A stretch of DNA of 13,662 nt, taken from assembly GCA_947165805.1 (NCBI GenBank), contig CAMVBT010000026.1:1-13662 (forward strand), written 5' to 3'. A program made the translations under genes and the position numbers. Below, piece after piece: positions 5,002 through 13,044 of this stretch; within the stretch, counting starts at the first letter, position 1, and each line of letters opens with the position of its first letter. Under the pieces are notes generated by a model that did no database searches, was not told the DNA's origin, and saw only the letters and a list, made by a program, of their open reading frames with translations. Origin of the DNA: an uncultured Clostridia bacterium. GTDB lineage: Bacteria; Bacillota; Clostridia; Oscillospirales; Ruminococcaceae.

Positions 5002-6455
5002 CCGATGATCTTGTAAATAAGCTCCATGTCGAGGTTTTTCCGCACCCCGTCCGCGAGTATGTCGAACTGCTTTTCCTTGTACGCCGCGCGGTCGATGCAA
5101 GCGCCGTCAAAGCGCAGTCCCCTGCGCTCGTAAAGCGTGCGGACGACAGCCGCCGACACCTGCGGCTTGTCGAAGATGCCGTGGATATAGCAGCCGTAAA
5201 CGCTGCCGGAATATGCGCCTCCGCAGTCGAGGAGCTTTTCGGCGCTGCCGGAGGTCTCGCCCATGTGTATCTCATAGCCGGTGAAATTCAGCCCCGAAAG
5301 AGCCGACAGCATACCGCCGATCTCCGCGAAACGCCCGCTTGTCCGAGTCTGGTGTTTTTCCGCCGCAAAGACGGTCTCGGTTTCGAGCAGCCCCATACCC
5401 TCGATCTCACCGCCGCCCTCGGAATTTCCGGGGTCGGCTATTTTTGCGCCCAACATCTGATAACCGCCGCAGATGCCGAACACAGGCACCCTTCCGGCGG
5501 CTCTTTTTATCGCGGCTTCAAGCCCGCTTTCACGCAGCCAGCGCATATCCGCTATCGTGCTTTTGGTGCCGGGAACAATTATCATATCCGGCTCGCCGAG
5601 CTCCGGATATTTCGTCACGTAGCGCACGGAGACTCCGTCGTACTGCAGGAACACGTCGAAGTCCGTGTAGTTCGAGATATGCGGCAGGCGTATCACGGCA
5701 ATGTCGATAATGCCGTTTGCGCAGCGGCTCCCGAGCTTGTCGGAAAGGCTGTCCTCGTCCTCGATGTCGCACTTTATGTACGGCACAACTCCCGCGACCG
5801 GAACTCCGCCGCGCTGTTCGAGAATGTCGACTCCGCTGCGGAATATCGTCTTGTCGCCGCGGAATTTGTTGACTATCAGGCCTTTTATCCGCTCGCGCTC
5901 GTCCTGCTCAATAAGCATGAGCGTACCGAGGAGCTGCGCGAATATGCCTCCGCGGTCGATGTCTCCGACCAGCAGTACGGGCGCGTCAACGAGCTTCGCA
6001 AGCCCCATATTTACGATGTCGTCGGCTTTCAGGTTCAGCTCGGCGGCACTTCCCGCGCCCTCGATGACGATGATGTCGTGGCGCTCCGCAAGCTTGTTGT
6101 ACGCCGCCGTTATGTCCGGTACCAGTTCTTTCTTGTGCCGGAAATACTCGGCGGCTTTCATATTTCCGCGCACTCTGCCGTTCACGATCACCTGCGAGCC
6201 AACGTCCGTGGTGGGCTTCAGGAGTATCGGGTTCATCAGCACCGACGGTTCAAGTCCCGCGGCCTCCGCCTGCATCGCCTGTGCTCTGCCGATCTCCGAG
6301 CCGTCGGCGGTTATGTACGAATTGAGCGCCATATTCTGTGATTTGAACGGTGCCGCCGAATACCCGTCCTGCCTGAATATCCGGCAGAGCGCCGCGGTCA
6401 GCAGGCTTTTCCCGACGTTCGACATCGTGCCCTGCAGCATTATGTTCTTTGCCAT
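4989..6455 (-). CDS. cbiP: Cobyric acid synthase, glutamine-hydrolysing
   Basis: This 488-residue amidotransferase amidates side chains b, d, e and g of adenosylcobyrinate a,c-diamide, giving adenosylcobyric acid. The N-terminal ATP-dependent synthetase-like domain shows GTMSNVGKS (9-17), SQNMALNSY (39-47), IEGAGSAAELNL (131-142) and GDIDRGGIFAQ (164-174). The C-terminal class-I glutaminase domain has PGTKSTIAD (295-303), the nucleophile Cys 329 in GICGGYQMLG and His 425 in YIHGIFD. Size is normal for CbiP/CobQ. ATG at 6455 has GGTG upstream and overlaps the end of cobD by 16 bp. It is the last gene of the operon and its end overlaps cbiC tail-to-tail by 13 bp. Confidence 0.97.
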   Translation of the reverse strand: MAKNIMLQGTMSNVGKSLLTAALCRIFRQDGYSAAPFKSQNMALNSYITADGSEIGRAQAMQAEAAGLEPSVLMNPILLKPTTDVGSQVIVNGRVRGNMKAAEYFRHKKELVPDITAAYNKLAERHDIIVIEGAGSAAELNLKADDIVNMGLAKLVDAPVLLVGDIDRGGIFAQLLGTLMLIEQDERERIKGLIVNKFRGDKTIFRSGVDILEQRGGVPVAGVVPYIKCDIEDEDSLSDKLGSRCANGIIDIAVIRLPHISNYTDFDVFLQYDGVSVRYVTKYPELGEPDMIIVPGTKSTIADMRWLRESGLEAAIKRAAGRVPVFGICGGYQMLGAKIADPGNSEGGGEIEGMGLLETETVFAAEKHQTRTSGRFAEIGGMLSALSGLNFTGYEIHMGETSGSAEKLLDCGGAYSGSVYGCYIHGIFDKPQVSAAVVRTLYERRGLRFDGACIDRAAYKEKQFDILADGVRKNLDMELIYKIIGQRL

Positions 6456-7501
6456 TCTGTCACCTTTTCTATCGCCTTTATCAGAGCTTCGTTCTCTTCG
6501 TGGAGCCTCACGGCTATGCGGAAATATCCCTCTCCGAGCCCGTCGAAATTATCGCAGTTACGGATCAGTATCCCCTTATCGAGCAGCAATTCATACAGCC
6601 TGATACCGCATCGGAACAATATAAAATTCGTGTCGGACGGATAGACCGTAAACCCGAATTTTCTCAGCTCCTCCGACAGATACTGACGCTCGGAGGAGAT
6701 GAGGGCGACCGCTTTCCGTACATACTCCGTTTCATCGAGCGCGGCAAGCCCCGCAGCCTGCGCGACCGCCGAAACGCTCCAGAACTGCCCCTGCTCCAGA
6801 GTGCTGTAATACATATCCTTTGACCCGAAAACAGCGTAGCCGAGCCGCAGACCTGCCATTGCCCAAGTCTTTGTGAACGCGCGCAGGACTATATCAAACT
6901 CGCTTACGTCGGTAAACGGGAAATCGTATCGGACCCCCTGCTCCGTAAGGTCGGCAAAGCACTCGTCAAGCAGAAGATAAATGCCATAGCCGCATTTTTT
7001 GTTTATCCGGTCAAGAAGCCCGCGGTCGATAAGTCGGCCGGTCGGATTGTTCGGGCTGCACAGAATTATCATATCGAGCACATCGCGGTATTCGTCGAGC
7101 ACGTCAAGTATGTATTCGTCAGGAACAAAGCCGTGTTTTTCGGTGAGCCGGTATTTAATGATATTGCAGTCCACAGCTTCAAGGGCTTTCTCGTACTCGG
7201 AAAACGTCGGCACGGTGATAAGCGCGTGCTTCGGTCTTATCGCACGGACGATGCGGAAGATAAGATCATCGGCTCCGTTTCCGAAGAATATCATATCCTG
7301 TCTGACTCGCCACAGCGAAGCAAGCCTTTCGCGGAGCTCGCCGCAGGAGTGGTCGGGGTACCGGTCGCTTATGTCCACGGCGTCCTTTGCTGCCTTTTTT
7401 ACGCTCTCCGGCATTCCGAGCGGGTTCAGGTTCGCGGAAAAATCAAGTCTGACATTTCTGCCCTTCCGGTAAATATTCCCGCCGTGTATGTCATTTGTCA
7501 T
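6440..7501 (-). CDS. cobD: L-threonine-O-3-phosphate decarboxylase
   Basis: This 353-residue fold-type I PLP enzyme is related to histidinol-phosphate aminotransferase. It should decarboxylate threonine phosphate to (R)-1-amino-2-propanol phosphate, the linker that CbiB attaches. Visible motifs are HGGN (6-9), FSANLNPLG (21-29), CSPNNPTG (148-155), Asp 179 in LLLDE, the PLP lysine Lys 211 in AFTKTWAMAG, and GLRLGYAV (217-224). The specific CobD assignment rests on the N-terminal HGGN/ANLNPLG motifs and on its position beside cbiB; HisC is the alternative. ATG at 7501 overlaps the cbiB stop (ATGA) and has GGGGGTG 7 nt upstream. The frame continues upstream to 7771, but that part lies inside cbiB and has no homology-like sequence. 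Confidence 0.93.
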   Translation of the reverse strand: MTNDIHGGNIYRKGRNVRLDFSANLNPLGMPESVKKAAKDAVDISDRYPDHSCGELRERLASLWRVRQDMIFFGNGADDLIFRIVRAIRPKHALITVPTFSEYEKALEAVDCNIIKYRLTEKHGFVPDEYILDVLDEYRDVLDMIILCSPNNPTGRLIDRGLLDRINKKCGYGIYLLLDECFADLTEQGVRYDFPFTDVSEFDIVLRAFTKTWAMAGLRLGYAVFGSKDMYYSTLEQGQFWSVSAVAQAAGLAALDETEYVRKAVALISSERQYLSEELRKFGFTVYPSDTNFILFRCGIRLYELLLDKGILIRNCDNFDGLGEGYFRIAVRLHEENEALIKAIEKVTEWQRT

Positions 7502-8457
7502 GAAAAAACACCCCCGAAAATGACCGCGCGCAGCCCCGCGAAAACTATCAGGGTCAATACCGAGGTCAGGTACATCAGTCTGTTCGCGCGGCGTATGTCC
7601 TCGTTTTCTATCGGGCGGAGATCGTCGCCGATGTACGGCTTTCTGTGAAGCTCGCCGAAATACCAAGCGTCCCCCGCGAGCCGCACCCCGAGGGCTCCGG
7701 CGCACACAGACTCGGTCTGCGCCGAGTTCGGGCTTTCGTGCTTTCGCCTGTCGCGTCGCCATATCTTCCATGCGTTTTTTCCGTTATAACCGAGCAGGAA
7801 TGCCGACAGTATCATCATCAACGCGGTAAGCCTTGACGGGATATAATTCAGCACATCGTCAAGTCTTGCCGCGAACTTCCCGAGCTTTTCATATTTCTCG
7901 TTTTTATAGCCGATCATGGAATCCATTGTGTTCACCGCCTTGTAAAAGAAGCCTCCGACTGCGCCGAAGAGCGATATAAAGATCATCGGGGCGGTAACTC
8001 CGTCCGAGGTATTTTCGGCGACAGTCTCGACCGCCGCGCGTATTATCCCGTTATGGTCGAGCACGACAGTATCGCGTCCGACGATCATCGAGACTGCTTT
8101 CCGGGCGGCTTCGGTGTCCGGGGCGCGGTACACCTTCATGCTCTCGCTGTACAGGCTTCTCGCGGCGAGCATATAGAAGCACATTACGCTCTCGGCGGCG
8201 ACTCCGAGCCACACGTTCAGCCGATAGCACAGAAACAGCACCCCGAACGGTATCGCAGTGGACAGCAGAAGAACAGTGAGCGCGAGAAAAACTCCGCCTG
8301 CGGTAAGGTTTTTGAAGTGCGCGCGGACGAACTTTTCAAGCGCTGATATGAGCCGTCCGATGAGCCGTATCGGGTGCGGCAGGCTGTGCGGATCGCCAAT
8401 TGCGGCATCAAGCAGAAAGCCGATGACAAGCGGCGCCGCGGTAATCATAAAGTTCAT
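7498..8457 (-). CDS. cbiB: Adenosylcobinamide-phosphate synthase
   Basis: This 319-residue membrane protein joins adenosylcobyric acid to aminopropanol phosphate, forming adenosylcobinamide phosphate. Signature stretches are LLDAAIGDPHSLPHPIRLIG (15-34), ETVAENTSDGVTAP (144-157), NTMDSMIGYKN (176-186), ARLDDVLNYIPSRLTA (197-212) and KPYIGDDLRPIENEDI (273-288). Hydrophobic segments lie near 5-20, 52-80, 84-99, 157-172, 208-223 and 296-315. Size matches the family. ATG at 8457 overlaps the cobC stop by 4 bp. Its neighbour cobD makes one of its two substrates and cbiP the other, so three consecutive genes form one step cluster. Confidence 0.97.
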   Translation of the reverse strand: MNFMITAAPLVIGFLLDAAIGDPHSLPHPIRLIGRLISALEKFVRAHFKNLTAGGVFLALTVLLLSTAIPFGVLFLCYRLNVWLGVAAESVMCFYMLAARSLYSESMKVYRAPDTEAARKAVSMIVGRDTVVLDHNGIIRAAVETVAENTSDGVTAPMIFISLFGAVGGFFYKAVNTMDSMIGYKNEKYEKLGKFAARLDDVLNYIPSRLTALMMILSAFLLGYNGKNAWKIWRRDRRKHESPNSAQTESVCAGALGVRLAGDAWYFGELHRKPYIGDDLRPIENEDIRRANRLMYLTSVLTLIVFAGLRAVIFGGVFS

Positions 8458-9014
8458 ATTTTACCTGTCACTTCTATTTTTTCTCCGTCGAATTCCGTCA
8501 AATATCCGTGTCCGTTTTCCGTCAGGAAGTCATAGAACTGTTTTCGCGGAACAGCAAATTCCGCGAGTATAGACATTATCGTTCCGCCGTGTACCACAAA
8601 CGAAATTGTGTTTACTGTCTTATTATTCGCGGCGGCTTTCAGGAATCCGTTAACACAGCGCGCACGGAAATCAGAGCTGTCCTCACCGTTCGGAAACGCG
8701 GACAGGCCTCCGTTATCGAGCCATTTCCGATACGCTTCGTTCCCGCTCAGTTCGCTGTGGTTTTTGCCCTCGAAGTCGCCGAAATCGCACTCCCGGAGCT
8801 CCCCGTATGTCACGATACGTTTAGTCGGATATATCAGCTCCGCGGTCATGAGGCAGCGCCGCATAGGGCTCGAAACAACGATGTCACAGTCGGGATAAGC
8901 GATGCCTTTCAGCTCCGCGATACCCGCTTCGCAGAGCGGCTCGTCGGTGCGCCCGATGTAGCGTTTTTCGAGGTTCCCGGCTGTTTTGCCGTGCCGTATA
9001 AAGTTGATAGTCAA
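8454..9014 (-). CDS. cobC: Histidine phosphatase family protein, likely alpha-ribazole phosphatase
   Basis: This 186-residue phosphoglycerate-mutase-like phosphatase probably removes phosphate from alpha-ribazole 5'-phosphate or adenosylcobalamin 5'-phosphate. The phosphohistidine His 8 is in FIRHGKT, with Arg 52 in SSPMRR, Glu 72/75 in GELREC and the second His 142 in VVHGGT. The start is taken as TTG at 9014: AAAGGAG (9022-9028) lies 7 nt upstream, the protein then begins MTINFIRHG as in other family members, and TTGA overlaps the preceding stop. An ATG-started frame at 9119 would run over 100 bp back into the previous gene. The family alone would allow other phosphatase roles, but the operon supports CobC. 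Confidence 0.9.
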   Translation of the reverse strand: MTINFIRHGKTAGNLEKRYIGRTDEPLCEAGIAELKGIAYPDCDIVVSSPMRRCLMTAELIYPTKRIVTYGELRECDFGDFEGKNHSELSGNEAYRKWLDNGGLSAFPNGEDSSDFRARCVNGFLKAAANNKTVNTISFVVHGGTIMSILAEFAVPRKQFYDFLTENGHGYLTEFDGEKIEVTGKI

Positions 9015-9391
9015 GCCTGTTCTCCTTTGATCATAGTTGCTATCCCGCAGCATACACGATATACTTTTTCGGCTCTGTCCGCGAGGATACAGCCCGCGCG
9101 TCCGGTCATTTCGCGCCATTCGCGCTCGCTCTTTTCTATCGGGATTATCCCGCCGCCGATCTCGTTCATTATCACGATCTCACAGTTCAGCCCGGCTGTG
9201 AATCCAAGCGGGTCGATGTAATCCGCGAGCATTCGTTTTACGGCAAGCTCGTAATTGCAGATACAGCGCGCATTCGTGAGCTCCGATAATTCGCAGTTCC
9301 CGCCGTCGGCTATGTCGCTGTCGGAAAGCGCAAATTGCTTTTTCACGAAATCGCGCTTGCCCTGAAAAGCTCCTCCGGTTATCATTATCAT
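9011..9391 (-). CDS. Small CobU-like protein lacking the guanylylation region
   Basis: This 126-residue protein looks like a shortened relative of CobU. It begins with MITGGAFQGK (3-12), like the CobU P-loop GGARSGKS, but Arg 13 replaces the Ser/Thr that normally ends Walker A. It ends with NEIGGGIIPIEKSEREW (76-92), TGRAG and a VYRVCCGIATMIKG tail, matching the C-terminal part of classical CobU. The central region with the guanylylated His is absent. A fuller CobU is encoded two genes upstream, so this is a second, divergent copy. It may carry cobinamide-kinase activity, bind a nucleotide without catalysis, or be regulatory. ATG at 9391 overlaps the cobS stop (ATGA), and its end overlaps the cobC TTG start. 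Confidence 0.8.
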   Translation of the reverse strand: MIMITGGAFQGKRDFVKKQFALSDSDIADGGNCELSELTNARCICNYELAVKRMLADYIDPLGFTAGLNCEIVIMNEIGGGIIPIEKSEREWREMTGRAGCILADRAEKVYRVCCGIATMIKGEQA

Positions 9392-10149
9392 AAAAACATC
9401 ACCGCCTTTTCGGCAGCAAATACCGCCGCGAGTATCGCGGTCTCCGTGACCTGCAAAAACCAGCCCTCGGTGTCGCCGGTTATCCCGCCGAAATTTTTGT
9501 ACGCGACCGCTCTGTAAACTATAAAGATCACAGCGCACACAACACATATCGCAATGCCCGCAAACAAGCCTATAAAGCACATTCCCGCCGCGCACAGAAC
9601 TGCGGTGGCAACAAGCACCGTGACTGTTATTTTTTTGTGCGCGGGTCTCACAAAATTCTGCAAAGAGCCCTCGTTCTTCGCCGAACGAAGCGTGACTGCC
9701 GCAAGTCCGCTCAATGCCCGCGAAAGCACATAGCCGACAGCAATAACGTAATGATCCCGCACCTCGCAGAAAAGTCCGAATTGCAGCAAAAGCATCGAGC
9801 AAAGCCCGATAACCGCAAACGAGCCTATGTGCGGGTCGGACATTATCGCAAGCTTTTTCTGCCTGTCCGCGTAAGAGGCGAGCGCGTCGGTCGTGTCACA
9901 GAAACCGTCGATATGTATGCCTCCCGTCACAAGCACGGGTATCAGCACAGACACCGCGCTGTTAAGGAAAACCCCGATATCAAGCGCTCCGCATATGTAC
10001 TGCCAGAGCAGAAGAAGCCCTCCTGTGACCGCGCCGATGAGCGGAAAAAAGCACAGCGCATATCTCCGGTTTTCTTCGCTCCATCCGACATTCGGCATCG
10101 GTATGCGCGAGTACATCAGAAACGCGCTCGCAAATGATCTCAATAACAT
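9388..10149 (-). CDS. cobS: Adenosylcobinamide-GDP ribazoletransferase (cobalamin synthase)
   Basis: This 253-residue integral membrane enzyme joins adenosylcobinamide-GDP and alpha-ribazole (phosphate), completing the nucleotide loop. Family motifs are the acidic GGIHIDGFCDTTDA (76-89), MSDPHIGSFAV (103-113) and GGITGDTEG near the C-terminus (about 221-229). Several hydrophobic segments (about 34-52, 60-76, 110-122 and two around 170-200) fit a polytopic membrane protein. The start chosen is ATG at 10149, where the N-terminus reads MLLRSFASAFLMYSRIPMP, typical of CobS, with AAGG just upstream. A longer frame to 10188 adds no family sequence. It overlaps the end of cobU by 10 bp and the next gene by 4 bp. 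Confidence 0.96.
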   Translation of the reverse strand: MLLRSFASAFLMYSRIPMPNVGWSEENRRYALCFFPLIGAVTGGLLLLWQYICGALDIGVFLNSAVSVLIPVLVTGGIHIDGFCDTTDALASYADRQKKLAIMSDPHIGSFAVIGLCSMLLLQFGLFCEVRDHYVIAVGYVLSRALSGLAAVTLRSAKNEGSLQNFVRPAHKKITVTVLVATAVLCAAGMCFIGLFAGIAICVVCAVIFIVYRAVAYKNFGGITGDTEGWFLQVTETAILAAVFAAEKAVMFL

Positions 10150-10661
10150 GATCTGCCTTTCAATATTACCGGAACGCCGTAAACACATTCGATGACATTG
10201 TCCGAAATGCCAGCGGTAAGCGTGTTCAGACGTCCCATAGCTTCGATGTATCCGTTTGTTTCCGGGCTGTATGTCACTCCGTCGGAGCCGACGTTGTTCG
10301 TGACAATGATCAGAGTCTCCGCGTATTTTTGCAGATGTCTTATCCCCGGCATTATCCGTTCTGTCGGGTCACAAATGTCCTCATTCCGGAACATTTCGTT
10401 GGCGCAGAGATTTGCCATACATTCGAGCAGGATATGACATTTTTCCGGCAGCCGTATCTCATGCAGGCCGGTGTATTTTTCTATCGTTTCAAAGCCTTTT
10501 CCGGCGCGTATCTTTCTGTGTCGTTCGATAGCCGCGAGAGCTTCTTCACCGTAAGGCTGCATTGTCGCGATATACAGCTTTCTGCCGCCGCAATTATCGA
10601 GGAGTTTTTCGGCGAGCCGCGATTTGCCGCACTTCGCGCCGCCTGTAATAAGTGTCGTCAC
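10140..10661 (-). CDS. cobU: Adenosylcobinamide kinase / adenosylcobinamide-phosphate guanylyltransferase
   Basis: This 173-residue enzyme phosphorylates adenosylcobinamide and/or transfers GMP to the phosphate, giving AdoCbi-GDP for CobS. The P-loop is TGGAKCGKSRLAE (6-18). His 48 in ERHRKIR, followed by GFETIE (56-61), matches the guanylylated-His region, with Phe where Trp is common. LLECMANLCANEMF (78-91) replaces the usual Walker B-like stretch (often VDCLT...N), and VTNNVG (120-125) has Asn where most CobU proteins have Glu (SNEVG). The C-terminal AMGRLN (141-146) is conserved. The start codon is GTG at 10661, overlapping the cobT stop as GTGA. It is a somewhat divergent but intact CobU. 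Confidence 0.93.
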   Translation of the reverse strand: MTTLITGGAKCGKSRLAEKLLDNCGGRKLYIATMQPYGEEALAAIERHRKIRAGKGFETIEKYTGLHEIRLPEKCHILLECMANLCANEMFRNEDICDPTERIMPGIRHLQKYAETLIIVTNNVGSDGVTYSPETNGYIEAMGRLNTLTAGISDNVIECVYGVPVILKGRSCY

Positions 10662-11701
10662 AGCGGTCTGTACCTCTCCAGAGCGATCTCGTCGAACCTG
10701 TGCGCGCAGTTGTAAACACTCAGCGCGCAGTCGAGCAGCGGCAGCAGCATGAGACCGCCCGTTCCCTCGCCGAGACGCATTTCAGCGGTTATCGTCGGTT
10801 TCAGTCCGAGCTCTCCGAGCAGCATTTTTCCGACCGGTTCGGCGGAAACATGGCTCGCGAGCATATAGTTTTTGCAGCCGGGAACGAGCCTTTCCGCGAC
10901 AAGCGCGGCGGCTGCGGAGATAGCGCCGTCGATCACAACGGGAACTCCGCACTCCGCGCCGCCGATGAAAAGCCCCGCCATTCCCGCGATATCGAATCCG
11001 CCGAGCTTCGTGAGAACATCGAGCGCGCTGCTTTTATCGGGTCTGTTCACGGCTATCGCGCGCTCGATTACTTCGATCTTGTGCGCGAGCCTCACGTCGT
11101 CAAGTCCGGCTCCGCGCCCCGTGACCTCACGCGGCGGAACTCCGAGAAGCACCGCCGTTATCGCTGCGGAGGTCGTGGTGTTGCCTATGCCCATTTCGCC
11201 GGTCACAATGATGCTGACCCCTTGCGCCTTGGCTTCACGCACAAGCCCGATCCCCGTCATTATCGCGCGTTCCGCTTCGTCCTGCGTCATTGCGGCGCCG
11301 GCTGCGATATTTTTGGTTCCCGCCGCGATCTTCCGGTCGAGCGCCTTTGTATGTGCCGCGACTCCGATATCGACCGCGAGCACATCTGCGCCCATTCTGT
11401 CGGCGATTACGTTCACATTCGAGCGTCCCGCGGCTATCTCGTCCGCGCACAGCGCCGTCACGCTGCTTTCCGACTGGCTCACGCCCTCGCAAACTACGCC
11501 GTTGTCTGCGCACATAACGATAACACGGCGATTTTCGAGATGTACATTTTCGGTGTGCTGTATCTTTGCGATCTTAACGATGATATCCTCAAATTCGCCG
11601 AGACTGCCGAGCGGCTTTGCTATGCTGTCCCAGCGCTCTTTGGCGCGCTTGCCGGCTTCTTCGTCGAGCGGGTAGGCTTCAAGTGTTTCAAGCACCGTCA
11701 T
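10658..11701 (-). CDS. cobT: Nicotinate-nucleotide:dimethylbenzimidazole phosphoribosyltransferase
   Basis: This 347-residue enzyme transfers phosphoribose from nicotinate mononucleotide to the lower-ligand base, giving alpha-ribazole phosphate (or the analogue for another base). Diagnostic motifs include WDSIAKPLGSLGEFE (24-38), MCADNGV (63-69), TGEMGIGNTTTSAA (167-180), VTGRGAGLD (193-201), GGFDIAGMAGL (234-244) and the catalytic Glu 312 in MRLGEGTGG. Length is standard. ATG at 11701 overlaps the cbiA stop (ATGA), with GGAGG about 10 nt upstream. The open frame continues upstream to 12184 only because it runs through cbiA in another frame. No base-synthesis genes are visible here, so the natural lower ligand is unknown. 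Confidence 0.97.
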   Translation of the reverse strand: MTVLETLEAYPLDEEAGKRAKERWDSIAKPLGSLGEFEDIIVKIAKIQHTENVHLENRRVIVMCADNGVVCEGVSQSESSVTALCADEIAAGRSNVNVIADRMGADVLAVDIGVAAHTKALDRKIAAGTKNIAAGAAMTQDEAERAIMTGIGLVREAKAQGVSIIVTGEMGIGNTTTSAAITAVLLGVPPREVTGRGAGLDDVRLAHKIEVIERAIAVNRPDKSSALDVLTKLGGFDIAGMAGLFIGGAECGVPVVIDGAISAAAALVAERLVPGCKNYMLASHVSAEPVGKMLLGELGLKPTITAEMRLGEGTGGLMLLPLLDCALSVYNCAHRFDEIALERYRPL

Positions 11702-13044
11702 ATTTGCTTTTCCTCCGTATATTTTTTGCAGGCGCACACAAACCGCTCCGCGATGCGCGTGTCCGCGTAAAAGTACAGGTGCGGAAATCCAGCGTAAAGG
11801 TGCGCGTTCGCGTGTACGCAGTCCCACGTTCTGCCGTCGTGTTTCGCCGCTGTAAAACCGCTGCCGCAGTCGGTGCTGTCGAAGTAGTGGAACTCGTGCG
11901 CGCGGAAACTGTCTCCCGCATTGCAGAGCAAATTGTCGTTCTTCGCCGTAAGCGTAACATATCCGAAGCGCTGCAATCGTGCAGTCCTGAACGCCTTGCC
12001 GCGTATCGCTCCGGCACCGGTATGCGCGTTTCCGTCCATATCCTCGAATGTGTCGTGCAGGTACATGAAGCCGCCGCACTCCGCTATCGTCGGCAGCCCG
12101 CCTTCTATTTTTCCGCGAATGTCCGCAAGCATTTCCGTATTTGCGGAAAGCTGTCCGGCATACAGCTCCGGGTAGCCTCCGCAAAGTATCAGACCCGCTG
12201 CGTTTTTGGGCAGGCTCTTATCCGCAAGCGGCGAAAAATAACGTATATCGCAGCCGAGCTTTTTCAACAGCCCGATGTTATCGTCGTAAATAAAACAGAA
12301 CGCCTTATCCCGCGCAACGGCTATAACAGGCTTTGCACCGCCCGACTGTCTGATTCCGGGCGTCGTGAACTCCGGAAGAGCGTGTTCGGATATCTCGAAA
12401 AGTGTGTCGATATCAATACACTTTTCGGCAGCTTCTCCGAGCTTTCCGAGCTTTTCCTTTATATCGTCGATCTCGCTTGCCGTGACAAGCCCGAGATGTC
12501 TGCTTTCTATCGTGATATCCGTTTTCGGGAAATACCCGAGATACCGCGTCCCGAGTTCCCCGCACAGCTTCTCGGCAAGCGCCGTTAACCGCTCGGGGAG
12601 CCGGTCAAATATGAAGCCCTCAATATTGTTCGGGCGCTTGTATTCCAGAAAACCGCGTATCACAGCGCCTATCGAGTCACTCATTCCGCGGCAGTCGATA
12701 ACTATGACGGCTGGCGTCCCGGTGATCTGCGAAAGGGAACAGGCGGAGCCTTTACCGTCAGCTCCGTCGTAAAAACCCATAACGCCCTCGATGACCGAGA
12801 TATCGCTGTTTTTCCCGTGTACGTGCAGCAGAAATTTCAGTGTGTCGTCGTCGCAGAAAAAGCTGTCGAGATTGTGCGACGCAATTCCTATCACCTCGCG
12901 ATGAAACATCGGGTCGATGTAGTCGGGGCCGCACTTGAACGCCGATACACGCAGACCGCGTTTTTTCAGCGCGGCAAGGAGCGCGCAGGTCACGGTCGTT
13001 TTTCCGCACCCGCTGTGCGTTCCGGCTATAAGTATCCGCTTCAT
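11698..13044 (-). CDS. cbiA: Cobyrinate a,c-diamide synthase
   Basis: This 448-residue glutamine amidotransferase amidates the a and c side chains of (cobalt) cobyrinate, the product of CbiC. The N-terminal nucleotide-binding domain shows GTHSGCGKTT (8-17), FKCGPDYIDPMFH (36-48), NLDSFF (58-63) and VIEGVMGFYDG (84-94). The C-terminal glutaminase domain has LILCGGYPELYA (285-296), the nucleophile Cys 323 in AECGGFMYL, and a RAHEFHY motif. Size fits CbiA/CobB. ATG at 13044 overlaps the preceding stop by 4 bp and has GGAGG 9 nt upstream. It is the first complete operon gene in the window. The a,c-diamide would be adenosylated by an adenosyltransferase not seen here, then used by CbiP. Confidence 0.97.
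   Translation of the reverse strand: MKRILIAGTHSGCGKTTVTCALLAALKKRGLRVSAFKCGPDYIDPMFHREVIGIASHNLDSFFCDDDTLKFLLHVHGKNSDISVIEGVMGFYDGADGKGSACSLSQITGTPAVIVIDCRGMSDSIGAVIRGFLEYKRPNNIEGFIFDRLPERLTALAEKLCGELGTRYLGYFPKTDITIESRHLGLVTASEIDDIKEKLGKLGEAAEKCIDIDTLFEISEHALPEFTTPGIRQSGGAKPVIAVARDKAFCFIYDDNIGLLKKLGCDIRYFSPLADKSLPKNAAGLILCGGYPELYAGQLSANTEMLADIRGKIEGGLPTIAECGGFMYLHDTFEDMDGNAHTGAGAIRGKAFRTARLQRFGYVTLTAKNDNLLCNAGDSFRAHEFHYFDSTDCGSGFTAAKHDGRTWDCVHANAHLYAGFPHLYFYADTRIAERFVCACKKYTEEKQI

Noticed and set aside
4114..5100. Minus-strand open frame of 328 codons opposite cbiC.
   Set aside because: It is a shadow of cbiC, His/Arg-rich, running through both the divergent promoter region and the end of cbiP.
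5181..6341. Long plus-strand open frame (386 codons) opposite cbiP.
   Set aside because: It is a frame shadow of cbiP in GC-rich sequence and has no recognisable domain; cbiP is unambiguous.
7501..7771. N-terminal extension of cobD by 90 codons.
   Set aside because: The extension lies inside cbiB in another frame and is Arg-rich with no family sequence. The ATG at 7501 has a good ribosome site and a 4-bp overlap.
10652..11770. Long plus-strand open frame (372 codons) opposite cobT.
   Set aside because: It is antisense to a clear cobT and shows Arg/His-rich shadow composition without motifs.
11701..12184. N-terminal extension of cobT by about 160 codons.
   Set aside because: It runs inside cbiA in another frame. 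CobT-like sequence begins at the ATG at 11701.
11617..12588. Plus-strand open frame of 323 codons opposite cbiA.
   Set aside because: It is a shadow of cbiA with no family motifs or ribosome site.
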